A DNA stretch of 31,998 nucleotides from JAPYTY01 sp036338435 (GTDB lineage Bacteria; Acidobacteriota; UBA6911; RPQK01; JADFOI01). Below, in pieces: positions 1 to 8,480 of this stretch. Position 1 is the stretch's first letter; every line of letters begins with the position of its first letter. The notes beneath the pieces were generated by a model. It had not been told where the DNA came from and made no database searches. It was given only the letters and a program-made list of their open reading frames with translations. The DNA lies in NCBI GenBank assembly GCA_036338435.1, contig JAYZCG010000016.1:1-31998 (forward strand). Direction: 5' to 3'. The position numbers were made by a program, and so were the translations under genes.

Positions 1-177
1 CGGTCATTAGCAGCACTCCGCCAACTCTTGTTTGACAAAGTAGATCTTTTCTTAGAGGGCGAAGAAATAGATGAGCAAGTCCAAGCCTCTACTGTAATTG
101 ATCTTACTTTCGATCCTCCTAAAGTGGTGAGGTTTGGTCAATGGGCCGAGCGCGTAAAAGTATTTCTCGAATCTTAG
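1..177 (+). CDS. C-terminal fragment of a YrdC/YciO/Sua5-family protein
   Basis: The window opens inside this gene. Frame 1 is open from base 1 to a TAG at 175-177 and gives 58 residues. The core STVIDL, followed about 9 residues later by VVRFG and a short tail, matches the end of the YrdC/YciO/Sua5 fold, where a PSTVVDL-(x)n-VLRxG strand-turn closes the domain. Family members bind ATP and threonine/bicarbonate to make threonylcarbamoyl-AMP for the t6A modification of tRNA; YciO-type paralogues have a less settled role. The wording here is closer to YciO than to TsaC, but only the tail is visible, so the two cannot be separated. The next gene starts about 54 bases downstream on the same strand. 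Confidence 0.62.
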   Translation, partial: RSLAALRQLLFDKVDLFLEGEEIDEQVQASTVIDLTFDPPKVVRFGQWAERVKVFLES

Positions 178-231
178 CTTTGATTTTCCTGCATACGAAA
201 TAAGGCAACCCTATTTGGTACTATAAAAGCC

Positions 232-1044
232 ATGCCACTGTTGAATTTGTGCAAGATAGTAAGTGCAATTATGCTTTGTAGTAAGAGAGCATTTCTGCTG
301 ATATTAATGATAGTAACCCCAACCTCCAGCCTGACTGGACAGCAAGATTTCTCTCAGTTAACGCCAGCTGAAATTGTTGATCAAGTTGACCAAATGATGC
401 GCGGGGATTCCTCGAGAGGCACAATTCAGATGACGGTCAAAACTCAACGTTGGTCGAGAGCGCTGACACTTGAAATCTGGTCAGAGGGGACTGAAAAAGT
501 TCTTGTCAAAGTGAAGAAGCCAAAAAAAGAAGAGGGTGTAGCCTCTCTGAAAATCGACTCCGACATGTGGAACTATTTGCCCAAGATCGATCGCACCATA
601 CGCGTTCCCACATCGATGATGATGGGGTTTTGGATGGGCTCCCATTTTACAAATGACGACTTAGTTAAAAGAAGTCGTTTGACGCGCGATTATGATATTG
701 AGATTTCCTATGAAGGTGCAAAAGAAAGCGTACTAGTCTGGGAATTCGTTCTAACGCCTCGTCCTGATGCACCGGTGGTGTGGGGCAAAATCCATTATCA
801 GGTTAGGAAAGAAGATCTGATGCCCACCTGGGCTGCGTATTATGGTGAAGACGGGCAACGTAAACGGACTATGAACTTTTCTGATTACCAGAAAATGGGC
901 GGTAGATTAGTTCCAGCTAAAATACGGATGGCCCCTGAAGATAAGCCAAATGAATACACGGAAATCACCTATATTAACCTTGAATTTGACCTCGCCGTTG
1001 ATCAGTCTATTTTCTCTCTTGCATCCTTAAGGCGGAAAAGGTGA
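232..1044 (+). CDS. LolA-like outer-membrane lipoprotein-sorting protein (PF17131 type)
   Basis: A 270-residue exported protein. A hydrophobic stretch at about residues 20-36 ending near SLTGQQ looks like a signal peptide. The body has the half-barrel style of LolA-like proteins of the PF17131 group: a QMTVKTQRW strand, KVLVKVKKPKKEEG, a WNYLPKIDRTIRVP segment, MMMGFWMGSHFTNDD, and a late strand rich in Tyr and Thr. Members are thought to carry a lipid or lipidated cargo through the periplasm. The start is uncertain: the ATG at 232 has no ribosome binding site, and an in-frame ATG at 271 gives a more normal signal-peptide length. The stop overlaps the next gene's GTG by 4 bases, so it is translationally linked to a MacB/LolE-type transporter, which fits an extraction-and-carrier role. 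Confidence 0.85.
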   Translation: MPLLNLCKIVSAIMLCSKRAFLLILMIVTPTSSLTGQQDFSQLTPAEIVDQVDQMMRGDSSRGTIQMTVKTQRWSRALTLEIWSEGTEKVLVKVKKPKKEEGVASLKIDSDMWNYLPKIDRTIRVPTSMMMGFWMGSHFTNDDLVKRSRLTRDYDIEISYEGAKESVLVWEFVLTPRPDAPVVWGKIHYQVRKEDLMPTWAAYYGEDGQRKRTMNFSDYQKMGGRLVPAKIRMAPEDKPNEYTEITYINLEFDLAVDQSIFSLASLRRKR

Positions 1045-2297
1045 TAGCACTACGCCTAGGGTGGCGGAATTTGTGGAGAAATGTTAGCCGTAGCCTTATT
1101 ACTATTTCTGCCATAGCTTGTGGCTTTGCATTACTCATCATTATCATCGGGTTGGTAATGGGCATAGCTAACCAGATGCTCAACAACGGGACAAGCTTGC
1201 TCCTGGGGGATGTGCAAATCCACCATCGAAACTACCTGCCTGAGCGTGACCTTTACGAGACACTGGGAAGTGGCCACGCCGACAATTTGAAAGAATTATT
1301 GGATAAACTTCGCCACTTTCCCGAACTCCCTAATCTTACGCCTCGAGTTCATGCATTCGGACTCCTGTCATCTGGAGAGTATTCTTCCGGAGCCCAACTG
1401 ATGGGCGTTGATGCAGAGTCAGAAATAAATGTGACCTCCTTTCTGGACGGCATCGAAGAGGGATTAATTCAGCCGCCTGAAGCACAACCTGTGCTATTGG
1501 GAGATGTTCTGGCTAAAGAATTATCAGTGACGAAGGGTTCCAAGATTGCTATTGTGACACAGTCCGCTGATGGTAGCCTTGGTAATGATCTGTTTTATGT
1601 TTCTGGCATTCTCCACACTGGACTTGCTCACATAGATCGCACGTTAGCTGTTTTTACCCTCTCAGACTTACAGAAACTGCTAGCTTTTGAGCCAGGCACA
1701 ATCCATGAAATTGCCATTAGCATTCAAGATCCCATGATCGCTGATCAAGTTGTGGCAACCTTAAACCAATCAGCACTTCTTCCCTCTAATGGCATTGCGC
1801 ATAGCTGGGGAGATTTAGCCCCTCAACTAAAAGATTACATTGGTGTGGTCCATGGACTATACGGATTTTTAATTTTGCTTATTGCGCTTTTTGTCGCTGC
1901 GGGAGTTCTCAACACTATGATGATGTCCGTCTTTGAACGGACTCGTGAAATAGGCCTGATCAATGCCTTGGGTATGCAGCCTAGGTTGATTATTAGCTCT
2001 ATTCTATTCGAGAGTTTTTTTCTAGGATTTTTAGGCCTCGGATTAGGATTAGGGTTAGGAACTTTGGGTATGTCGCATTTGACAACTGAGGGACTTAATT
2101 TAACCCGATGGATGGGGGAATTTGCCATGCTGGGATCTCGCATGGATCCTATTTTAAAAGCCGTTTGGGGCTGGGACTATGTAGTTTGGTCGGCAGTGGG
2201 TTTGCTAACTTCTACTGTATTGGCAGCATTATTTCCCGCGATGCACGCGACCCGATTAGATCCAGTAGAAGCATTAGCGGCTCCGGTTGAGGGATAA
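1041..2297 (+). CDS. ABC transporter permease, FtsX/MacB/LolE type (first of a pair)
   Basis: A 418-residue inner-membrane protein with the MacB/LolCE layout: an N-terminal amphipathic RLGWRNLWRN segment, TM1 at about 20-45, a large periplasmic domain (about 46-265), then three TM helices at about 270-295, 315-345 and 380-402. The coupling signature after TM2, FERTREIGLINALGM, and the C-terminal ARLDPVEAL-like ending are classic for the FtsX family. These permeases do not form a channel; they act as mechanotransmitters or lipid extractors driven by a cytoplasmic ATPase. The start is GTG at 1041, inside the stop of the upstream gene (GTGA overlap). The Gly/Leu-rich run in TM3 is encoded by a short TTAGG-like repeat. 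The second permease follows after 4 bases, so a heterodimer like LolC/LolE is likely. Confidence 0.88.
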   Translation: MIALRLGWRNLWRNVSRSLITISAIACGFALLIIIIGLVMGIANQMLNNGTSLLLGDVQIHHRNYLPERDLYETLGSGHADNLKELLDKLRHFPELPNLTPRVHAFGLLSSGEYSSGAQLMGVDAESEINVTSFLDGIEEGLIQPPEAQPVLLGDVLAKELSVTKGSKIAIVTQSADGSLGNDLFYVSGILHTGLAHIDRTLAVFTLSDLQKLLAFEPGTIHEIAISIQDPMIADQVVATLNQSALLPSNGIAHSWGDLAPQLKDYIGVVHGLYGFLILLIALFVAAGVLNTMMMSVFERTREIGLINALGMQPRLIISSILFESFFLGFLGLGLGLGLGTLGMSHLTTEGLNLTRWMGEFAMLGSRMDPILKAVWGWDYVVWSAVGLLTSTVLAALFPAMHATRLDPVEALAAPVEG

Positions 2298-2301
2298 ATT
2301 A

Positions 2302-3549
2302 ATGATTGTCGTTGTCAAAATCGCCTGGAGAAACTTGTGGCGCAAGCCTCGGCGCACCATATTAACTGTTGTGACAATTGCTCTTGGATTAGCCTTGTTG
2401 TTGGTTGTTTTTGGAATCGGCGATGGAGCACGCAGCCAGATAGTTGAAAGCGCCGTAAGGATAAGATCTGGGCATGTTGTTGTTCAACAGAGGGAGTATA
2501 ACGCTAGGAGAGGGATTGATAGATTTCTCGATTCACACGAGACACAACTTGTTAAGGAGTGGATTGCAACAATGGAAGAAGTTTTTCCCATTCAGTACAT
2601 CGTCTCGCGCAGCTATGCTTCTGGCCTAGCTTCTTCTTCAAATGGATCCGCGGGCGTTCAACTTATTGGAATCGACCCAAAAGCTGAAAGTAAATCCCTA
2701 TATTTAGAGGATAAAGTAGTCGAGGGAGTATTTCTTGATTCAGTCAGCCAGAACAAGGTTGTTCTGGGAGAGGGAGTCGCCCAAAGGCTCTCACTTAAAG
2801 TTGGGGAAAAATTAGTTTTAATGGCCCAAGCTTCCGGTAGTTCCGAAATCAAATCGCAGCTAGTGAGAATTCAAGGTATTCTGAAAACGGGAATAGAAGA
2901 GTATGACCAAACGTTAGTTCTTATGCTTTTGCCCAATTTCCAAAGTTTTTTAAATCTTGAGAAAGGGGTGCATCAAATTGCAATTGTAATGAATGATGCA
3001 ACGTTTTCAACTGAGCTGTCCAGTCGTGGAAAAGAACGCTTTCCTTCCATTGAAGTTTTGAGTTGGGAGGAGGCCATGCCGGATCTAGCTGATTTAATTC
3101 GTGTCGACACTGGTGCCAATTATGTTTTCGATTTTGTTCTTTTGCTACTGATTTCTTTTACGGTACTGAACACCTTGCTTATGTCGGTTCTGGAGCGGGG
3201 CAGGGAATTTGCGTTGCTAAATGCACTGGGGCTTACTCCAAGCAAAAGGTTTTTTATGATCCTTTACGAAGCCACTTTTATGGCAATGCTTGCCAGTGTG
3301 GTGGGAGGTACTATTGGATATGGCCTTCATCAGTGTCTAAAGTTTTACGGCCTTCCTATCGACCTGTTCTATTCGGAAGGGGTGTCGGCTGCTGGCGTTG
3401 CAATGGATCCAATAATTTACTCCAATCTGTCCATGGGGCGCATACTTTTTTCATTGTCATTAATATTTATTATGACTTTGGGGCTGGGGTTGATTCCGGC
3501 ATGGCGGGCAAGAAGGCCAACTAACATTCATATCTTGGGACGTGTATAA
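2302..3549 (+). CDS. ABC transporter permease, FtsX/MacB/LolE type (second of a pair)
   Basis: A 415-residue paralogue of the preceding permease with the same four-helix plan: the opening KIAWRNLWRKPRRT, TM1 at about 20-40, a periplasmic domain to about 270, the coupling motif LERGREFALLNALG after TM2, and an ending PAWRARRPTNIHIL. I place the start at the ATG at 2302 rather than the in-frame TTG at 2287, because GAGGG at 2289-2293 lies 8 bases before it. It begins 4 bases after the first permease and ends just before or overlapping the ATPase gene. The two permeases differ clearly in sequence, which suggests an asymmetric LolCE-like heterodimer rather than a recent duplication. The cargo cannot be read from the sequence. 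Confidence 0.88.
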   Translation: MIVVVKIAWRNLWRKPRRTILTVVTIALGLALLLVVFGIGDGARSQIVESAVRIRSGHVVVQQREYNARRGIDRFLDSHETQLVKEWIATMEEVFPIQYIVSRSYASGLASSSNGSAGVQLIGIDPKAESKSLYLEDKVVEGVFLDSVSQNKVVLGEGVAQRLSLKVGEKLVLMAQASGSSEIKSQLVRIQGILKTGIEEYDQTLVLMLLPNFQSFLNLEKGVHQIAIVMNDATFSTELSSRGKERFPSIEVLSWEEAMPDLADLIRVDTGANYVFDFVLLLLISFTVLNTLLMSVLERGREFALLNALGLTPSKRFFMILYEATFMAMLASVVGGTIGYGLHQCLKFYGLPIDLFYSEGVSAAGVAMDPIIYSNLSMGRILFSLSLIFIMTLGLGLIPAWRARRPTNIHILGRV

Positions 3550-3553
3550 ATAT

Positions 3554-4255
3554 ATGAAGGCAGAAGAGGCGATTCTTCAATTTAAAGGTGTCTCACGAGT
3601 TTATCACCAGGGGGGAGAAACCATAACGGCTCTCAATGCCGTCAGCCTGACTCTTAAAAAAGGTGAATTTGTCGCTCTGGCAGGACCATCTGGATCCGGC
3701 AAAACAACACTATTAAATGTTGCCGCTGGATTGGACCGGCCTACCGAGGGCAAAGTGTGGATTCGAGACCATGAGATAACCTCTATGGCTTCTCATGAAT
3801 TGACCCATCTTCGCCTAGAGGAGATAGGGTTTATATTCCAGGCCTATAATTTAGTTCCAGTCCTCAGCGCTGAAGAGAACGCCGAATTGATTCTCCTATT
3901 GCGAGGATTGCCCGAAGCAAAGAGAAAGGAAACAGTCCATCGCGTTCTAAAAGAAGTGGGCATGGCTGGACTTGAAAAGCGGCGACCATCCGAGCTTTCT
4001 GGAGGACAACAACAGCGCGTAGCGATTGCCAGGGCAATTGCTGCTGAGCCTGCATTTGTTTTAGCCGATGAACCTACGGCTAATCTGGATAGCGAGACCG
4101 CTCTTAACTTACTCAAGCTTATGAAAAAACTGAATCAAGAGCATTCGATGACTTTTCTATTTTCTACCCATGATCCTCACGTCATGCGGTTGGCCAACAG
4201 AGTTGTTTACCTAGTGGATGGCCGGATTGATCGTGACGAATCCCAGGACACTTAA
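3554..4255 (+). CDS. ABC transporter ATP-binding protein, LolD/MacB type
   Basis: A 233-residue cytoplasmic ATPase. All nucleotide-binding motifs are present: Walker A GPSGSGKTT at about residues 44-52, the Q-loop in FIFQAYNL, signature LSGGQQQR, Walker B VLADEPT, and the switch His in STHD. Length and wording (AGLDRPTEG, LVPVLSAEENAELIL) are those of the LolD/MacB/FtsE-like subfamily that powers FtsX-type permeases. Together with the two permeases upstream it should form a complete exporter. An in-frame GTG at 3542 would add four residues and overlap the permease by 8 bases. Neither start has a well-placed Shine-Dalgarno sequence (GGGA at 3537-3540), so I chose the ATG. The next gene starts 8 bases after the stop. 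Confidence 0.93.
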   Translation: MKAEEAILQFKGVSRVYHQGGETITALNAVSLTLKKGEFVALAGPSGSGKTTLLNVAAGLDRPTEGKVWIRDHEITSMASHELTHLRLEEIGFIFQAYNLVPVLSAEENAELILLLRGLPEAKRKETVHRVLKEVGMAGLEKRRPSELSGGQQQRVAIARAIAAEPAFVLADEPTANLDSETALNLLKLMKKLNQEHSMTFLFSTHDPHVMRLANRVVYLVDGRIDRDESQDT

Positions 4256-4263
4256 TCTGGGTT

Positions 4264-5496
4264 ATGCATACTCTATTCACACAATCTCTCAAACTGCTCA
4301 TCTTCATACTTATCCTTATGGGCAATAGTAGTCTGTGGGCACAAGAAGTTCACTTCGGAGGATCTCTTCGCGGCTATCAATTTTTAGAGCTCGAAAAATC
4401 GGTGGACATTAAAGCAAAATCCAATGCAGGCATAGTCCATTCTGAACGATTCGACACAGAACTATGGCTCTTACGTTTTACTTTGGCGACTACGTTCAAT
4501 CAGCACATTCAGTTGGAAATACACCCTCTTTTGCAATTTGTTTCTCCTGTTCTAATCAATTCTTTGCCGATGTCTGCGGACATGGAATCAACATATCTGC
4601 CTTTAAATAGGACACTCGCACATGGTGATGAATGGGAACTGGTTGGGAGCATTGATCACTTCAATTTCAAGTTTAATTTTGAGTCCATCCGAGTCGTGGT
4701 AGGTCGTCAACCCATAACCTGGGGGGTCACTTACTTTTGGCCAGCACTAGATTTGTTCGCCCCTTTTTCACCGAACCGTATAGACCGGGATTATAAACCA
4801 GGCGTTGATGTGATTCGTGCCACTATCCCATGGGGAAACTATTCTGAATTAGAATTAATTGGAGGGGCTCTAGGATCTTCTCTCAAACAAGATGGTGTTT
4901 TTGGGGCTCTAGCACGAATCTATCTTGGGCCTCTGGATATTGGTTTTGTGGGGGGCAAATTCCATGGAGATACTGTGACTGGAGGATTCCTCACCACCGA
5001 CTTTTATGGTACTGGCTTGAGAGGAGAATTAAACTGGACCCAATCTGGCGATATTGCTGACCGTCTTCGAGACAAGAAGACCTTCTTGCGTTCTGCAGTA
5101 GGAATAGATCGACAGCTTTCACCTTCTTTGTCACTTAGTGTGGAAATTGCATTCAATGGTTATGGAGTTAAAGAAGCGCAGGAATATCTTACCCAAACTA
5201 GTGCTAACCGGATTGCCAGAGGCGAAGTCACCGCTATGGGAAAATGGTATTCTGGAATCCTCTCTTCTTGGGCACTACACCCACTTGGAACACTTAACAA
5301 CTCTATACTTGTTAACTGGCAGGATCCCTCTGCTCTCTGGATTCCAAACTTAAGTTGGTCTACTGGAAACAATTCAACAGTCTTGTTAGGTGCACAAATA
5401 GGTGTTGGCAGCAAATCTCTTTCAGAAGGAGTTCTTCGCAGTGAGTACGGATCAGTTTTAAATACAGTGTTTTTTGCTTTTCAGCAATATTTTTGA
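4264..5496 (+). CDS. Putative outer-membrane beta-barrel protein of the ABC operon
   Basis: A 410-residue protein with a clear signal peptide (hydrophobic residues 9-20, probable cleavage after LWA, about residue 26). The mature part lacks TM helices and has alternating hydrophobic/polar strands, many Gly, Tyr and Trp turns, and a C-terminal aromatic ending (FFAFQQYF), all usual for outer-membrane barrels. A segment at about residues 140-165 (VGRQPITWG, then LDLFAPFSPN) resembles the R-Q-x(3)-W-G / P-x-D-x(3)-P signature seen in alginate-export- or DUF1302-like porins; I treat this as similarity of style, not an assignment. It starts 8 bases after the ATPase gene, so it is probably the outer-membrane partner of the LolA-like/ABC module, or its cargo-receiving site. 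Confidence 0.7.
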   Translation: MHTLFTQSLKLLIFILILMGNSSLWAQEVHFGGSLRGYQFLELEKSVDIKAKSNAGIVHSERFDTELWLLRFTLATTFNQHIQLEIHPLLQFVSPVLINSLPMSADMESTYLPLNRTLAHGDEWELVGSIDHFNFKFNFESIRVVVGRQPITWGVTYFWPALDLFAPFSPNRIDRDYKPGVDVIRATIPWGNYSELELIGGALGSSLKQDGVFGALARIYLGPLDIGFVGGKFHGDTVTGGFLTTDFYGTGLRGELNWTQSGDIADRLRDKKTFLRSAVGIDRQLSPSLSLSVEIAFNGYGVKEAQEYLTQTSANRIARGEVTAMGKWYSGILSSWALHPLGTLNNSILVNWQDPSALWIPNLSWSTGNNSTVLLGAQIGVGSKSLSEGVLRSEYGSVLNTVFFAFQQYF

Positions 5497-5533
5497 GATC
5501 TATGTGTCACCTACAGCCTTCTCTGCACAGATC
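5497..5533 (+). other. Imperfect hairpin directly after the barrel gene
   Basis: GATCT-AT-GTG (5497-5506) can pair with CAC-AGATC (5526-5533), leaving an AT bulge and a 19-base loop, right after the stop codon. No T-tract follows, so it is not a standard intrinsic terminator; it may be a 3' end stabiliser or chance. The rest of the gap to 5745 is AT-rich and holds only the candidate promoter listed separately. Confidence 0.25.
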
Positions 5534-5707
5534 ATAAACGGTAAACGTCAAAAATCTAAAAGCCCAGCCCAGACAAATGAAACTGGTTCTGATGCCTCAA
5601 TATTTCTAAAAATAATTCTTCATATATACTGATTAAAAGCTTGTTAAAATACATGAGGAAGCCTTTTATATTCTCGAAATATGCGTATTCAGGGACCTTA
5701 CTCAGAG

Positions 5708-5713
5708 TATAAT
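5708..5713 (+). promoter_or_regulatory. Candidate -10 box for the symporter gene
   Basis: A perfect TATAAT lies 32 bases before the symporter ATG. No good -35 is seen at 16-18 bases (best is TATTCA at 5686-5691), so an activator-dependent promoter or chance are both possible. Confidence 0.33.
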
Positions 5714-5745
5714 GGCCTCTGACGAACATTCTGAAGTACAAAGAT

Positions 5746-7458
5746 ATGAATTTTTTCCAATCTATAGTCGAAGAGCTAGAGTATTACACTTGGGGATTTG
5801 GGCTGAAAATCGGGGGAGAATCTGTTCCCATTATTGTTATAGCTCTACTGGGAGTAGGATTGTTTCTCACCTTCCGTTTAGCTTTCTTGCAGTTCCGTCA
5901 GTTGGGACATGGCTTTGTTGTTACCTCGGGCAAATATGACGACCCCTCAACTCCCGGAGACGTTTCACACTTCCAAGCCTTAACTACAGCTTTATCGGCC
6001 ACTGTTGGTATTGGAAACATCGCTGGAGTAGCTTTAGCCATTCACTTTGGCGGCCCGGGAGCTTTATTTTGGAGGTGGATAACGGCCATATTGGGGATGG
6101 TCACCAAGTTTACCGAAGTGACCTTAGCCCAACATTATCGAACTATAGAATCTTCAGGTGATCCAAAAGTCGATCGCTTTGGAGTCGTTTCGGGTGGACC
6201 CATGTACTACATTGAAAAGGGTCTTGGAGCATCCTGGAAACCTCTTGCTATATTCTTTGCCTTTGCTCTAATGATTACCGCCTTTTTTACCGGTAATAGC
6301 ATTCAATCCAACACAGTAGCTGATGTGCTCTCAACTTCTCTAGGGATCAATCCTTGGATAACGGGACTAGTCAGTGCAACATTGGTTTTTGCCGTTATCG
6401 TGGGTGGCATCACGCGCATAGGGAAAGTAACACGTGTTCTCGCACCATTCATGGCATCCATCTATTGTCTCAGTGCTCTTACAATTTTGATTTTCAACTA
6501 CGATCAGGTAATACCTACCTTAGGGTTGATTTTGCGTGAAGCCTTTCAGCCCACAGCGGGTATAGCTGGCACGGGGGCTGGCCTGTTCATCACCACGATG
6601 ATGTGGGGAGTACGACGTGGTCTTTTTTCAAATGAAGCAGGCCAAGGTTCGGCTCCAATCGCCCACTCTGCAGCTAAAACCAATGAGCCTGTTTCTGAAG
6701 GTGTCGTGGCATTGTTGGAGCCCTTTATCGACACTATCGTAATTTGTTCAATGACCGGCCTAGTCATTATTTCAACTGGCGTTTGGAAAGAGAAGGTTCT
6801 AACTGAGCTGAATCTTTTTTCTGGAGATATTAGTTACATAGTAGAGACAGAAAACGGGATAGCTTCCACTTCCGCCCCCACAACAATTGACGTGGTGGCG
6901 GGGCGACCAATTGCCGCTAAAAGCAACGCTCATTTTGCCTGGCATGATGTAAAAGTAGATCAATTTTTTATTGATGACGCTCTAGGACACCCATTCACCG
7001 GGATGATAGTCCCCGCTGAGCAACGTGCAGTAGCTACATCAGGGGAATCCTATGAGACCCTCTATGGGCTGGCTGTAGAGAATGGTGCTCCCCTAACCGC
7101 CCTTGCTTTCCAAAGAGGGCTTTCTCCATTGGGGAGGTGGGGTCATTATGTAGTCCTGGTGAGCGTTTTACTTTTTGCTTTGTCGACAGCTATTTCTTGG
7201 AGTTATTACGGAGATCGTTGTGCCAATTATCTTTGGGGTGCTAAAGCAGTACTGCCATACAAAATTGTCTTTGTTGGTATGCATTTCACTGGGGCCATTT
7301 TTGCTTTGTCGACAGTATGGAAATTGGGTGATATCGCAATGGGACTGGCTACGTTTCCTAACTTGGTTGCACTGGTGCTCTTATCAGGAGTGACCGTTCG
7401 CCTTACTAAAAGTTACTTTGAGAGAAAACCCTGGATCAAAAAAAATCTAAAGAACTAA
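5746..7458 (+). CDS. Sodium:alanine/glycine symporter (AGCS family) with enlarged loop
   Basis: A 570-residue inner-membrane transporter with about 10-11 TM helices. Family motifs are clear: ALSATVGIGNIAGVA at about 82-96, GGPGALFW, SGGPMYYIEKGLG at about 149-161, and RRGLFSNEAGQGSAPIAHSAA at about 290-310. AGCS proteins import alanine or glycine with sodium. Members are usually about 450-550 residues. The extra length is a polar segment at about 350-447, between the helix ending TGLVIISTGVW and the conserved GAPLTALAFQRGL, where most relatives have only a short loop. The start at 5746 has a weak ribosome binding site but agrees with the usual N-terminus. The gene stands alone: about 250 bases follow the upstream operon, and the next genes face it. 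Confidence 0.93.
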   Translation: MNFFQSIVEELEYYTWGFGLKIGGESVPIIVIALLGVGLFLTFRLAFLQFRQLGHGFVVTSGKYDDPSTPGDVSHFQALTTALSATVGIGNIAGVALAIHFGGPGALFWRWITAILGMVTKFTEVTLAQHYRTIESSGDPKVDRFGVVSGGPMYYIEKGLGASWKPLAIFFAFALMITAFFTGNSIQSNTVADVLSTSLGINPWITGLVSATLVFAVIVGGITRIGKVTRVLAPFMASIYCLSALTILIFNYDQVIPTLGLILREAFQPTAGIAGTGAGLFITTMMWGVRRGLFSNEAGQGSAPIAHSAAKTNEPVSEGVVALLEPFIDTIVICSMTGLVIISTGVWKEKVLTELNLFSGDISYIVETENGIASTSAPTTIDVVAGRPIAAKSNAHFAWHDVKVDQFFIDDALGHPFTGMIVPAEQRAVATSGESYETLYGLAVENGAPLTALAFQRGLSPLGRWGHYVVLVSVLLFALSTAISWSYYGDRCANYLWGAKAVLPYKIVFVGMHFTGAIFALSTVWKLGDIAMGLATFPNLVALVLLSGVTVRLTKSYFERKPWIKKNLKN

Positions 7459-7461
7459 TTT

Positions 7462-7512
7462 AGTGAAGCTCTAGCTGCAATCTATCCTAATGGAATAGCA
7501 GCAAAGCTCACT
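7462..7512. terminator. Hairpin between convergent symporter and glycosyltransferase genes
   Basis: AGTGA-a-GCT-cta-GCTGC (7462-7478) pairs with GCAGC-aa-AGC-TCACT (7498-7512) around a 19-base loop. It fills almost the whole 71-base gap between two converging genes, where a bidirectional terminator is expected. There is no T-tract on either side, so its terminator role is inferred from position. Confidence 0.35.
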
Positions 7513-7529
7513 CGCGGGGTTTGATGTGC

Positions 7530-8480
7530 TTAATTGTCAGCCTTCAGGATGTACGTCGGCTTATTCTGGGATTCATGGTAGGTTCGCACTATTAACTCTG
7601 CCACCAGTCCGATAAGAATGAACTGTAACCCTACGATGGCAAAAAAAACGGAAAGTAGTAAAAGAGGATTTCTATGAGCCTTAACAGCCTCAAAATATTT
7701 TTGGTAAAGGGTCAGGGCAGTTAGCGCGCCACTTCCTAACAGAGAGGTTAACCCCAATCCCCCAAAAAGATACATGGGCTTAGTAGAATATGTGCCGAGA
7801 AACTTAACCGTGATTAGATCTAAAAGCACTTTGAAAGTTCGAGAGAGTCCATACTTAGATTTTCCATTTAGGCGAGGATGGTGCTGAACAGGAATCTCTG
7901 TTACCCGTGCTCCCGCCCAGGTTGCAAAAATAGGAATGAAACGGTGCATTTCTCCATAAAGGCGAATGTGTTGAACTATGTTACGACGGTAACCCTTCAA
8001 GGTACATCCGTAGTCATGGAGATGAACACCGCTGATCCAACTAATTAAACTATTAGCTAGCCGTGAGGGTAATACACGGGACAGCCACGGATCTTTCCGA
8101 TTTTTACGCCAACAACTCACCACTTCATATCCTTCTTCAAGCTTCTCCATAATGCGAGAGATGTCGTGAGGGTCATTCTGGAGATCGGCATCTAGCGGGA
8201 TGATAATCTCCCCTTCAGCATGATCAAACCCGGCAGAGATCGCTGCCGTCTGACCAAAATTACGAACAAACTCTAGTATTCGTATTGTGGAATCAATACG
8301 TGCAAGATCGCTTAATATCTGGGAGCTACCATCAGTGCTCCCATCATTGATAAAGAGAATCTCCGAATTGGTGCCCAAAGGCTTTAACGCTTTTTTTAGG
8401 CGCTCGTAAAGAGGTTGGAGGTTTTCACGTTCATTGAAAACAGGAATGACAATAGAGAGCTCAACCGCAACATCAGCCAT
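7530..8480 (-). CDS. GT2 glycosyltransferase, polyprenyl-phosphate sugar synthase type (GtrB/ArnC/DPM1-like)
   Basis: A family-2 (GT-A fold) transferase. It starts LSIVIPVFNERENL, carries NDGSTDGS, the metal-binding DADLQNDP, and DYGCTLKGYRR, and ends with two TM helices (YLFGGLGLTSLLG and LLLSVFFAIVGLQFIL) before a short NKPTYIL-type tail. This plan is that of enzymes that place a sugar on undecaprenyl or dolichyl phosphate for use by a membrane GT-C transferase, which is encoded immediately upstream. The frame opens at a GTG at 8546, but that start would overlap the GT39 gene by 74 bases. I prefer the ATG at 8480 (316 residues, 8-base overlap); an ATG at 8489 is also possible. The sugar cannot be read from the sequence. 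Confidence 0.88.
   Translation of the reverse strand: MADVAVELSIVIPVFNERENLQPLYERLKKALKPLGTNSEILFINDGSTDGSSQILSDLARIDSTIRILEFVRNFGQTAAISAGFDHAEGEIIIPLDADLQNDPHDISRIMEKLEEGYEVVSCWRKNRKDPWLSRVLPSRLANSLISWISGVHLHDYGCTLKGYRRNIVQHIRLYGEMHRFIPIFATWAGARVTEIPVQHHPRLNGKSKYGLSRTFKVLLDLITVKFLGTYSTKPMYLFGGLGLTSLLGSGALTALTLYQKYFEAVKAHRNPLLLLSVFFAIVGLQFILIGLVAELIVRTYHESQNKPTYILKADN

Noticed and set aside
2040..2060. TTAGG/TTAGGG-like telomere-style repeat
   Set aside because: It lies inside the first permease and encodes a Gly-Leu run of a TM helix; the repeat is explained by codon use of that run.
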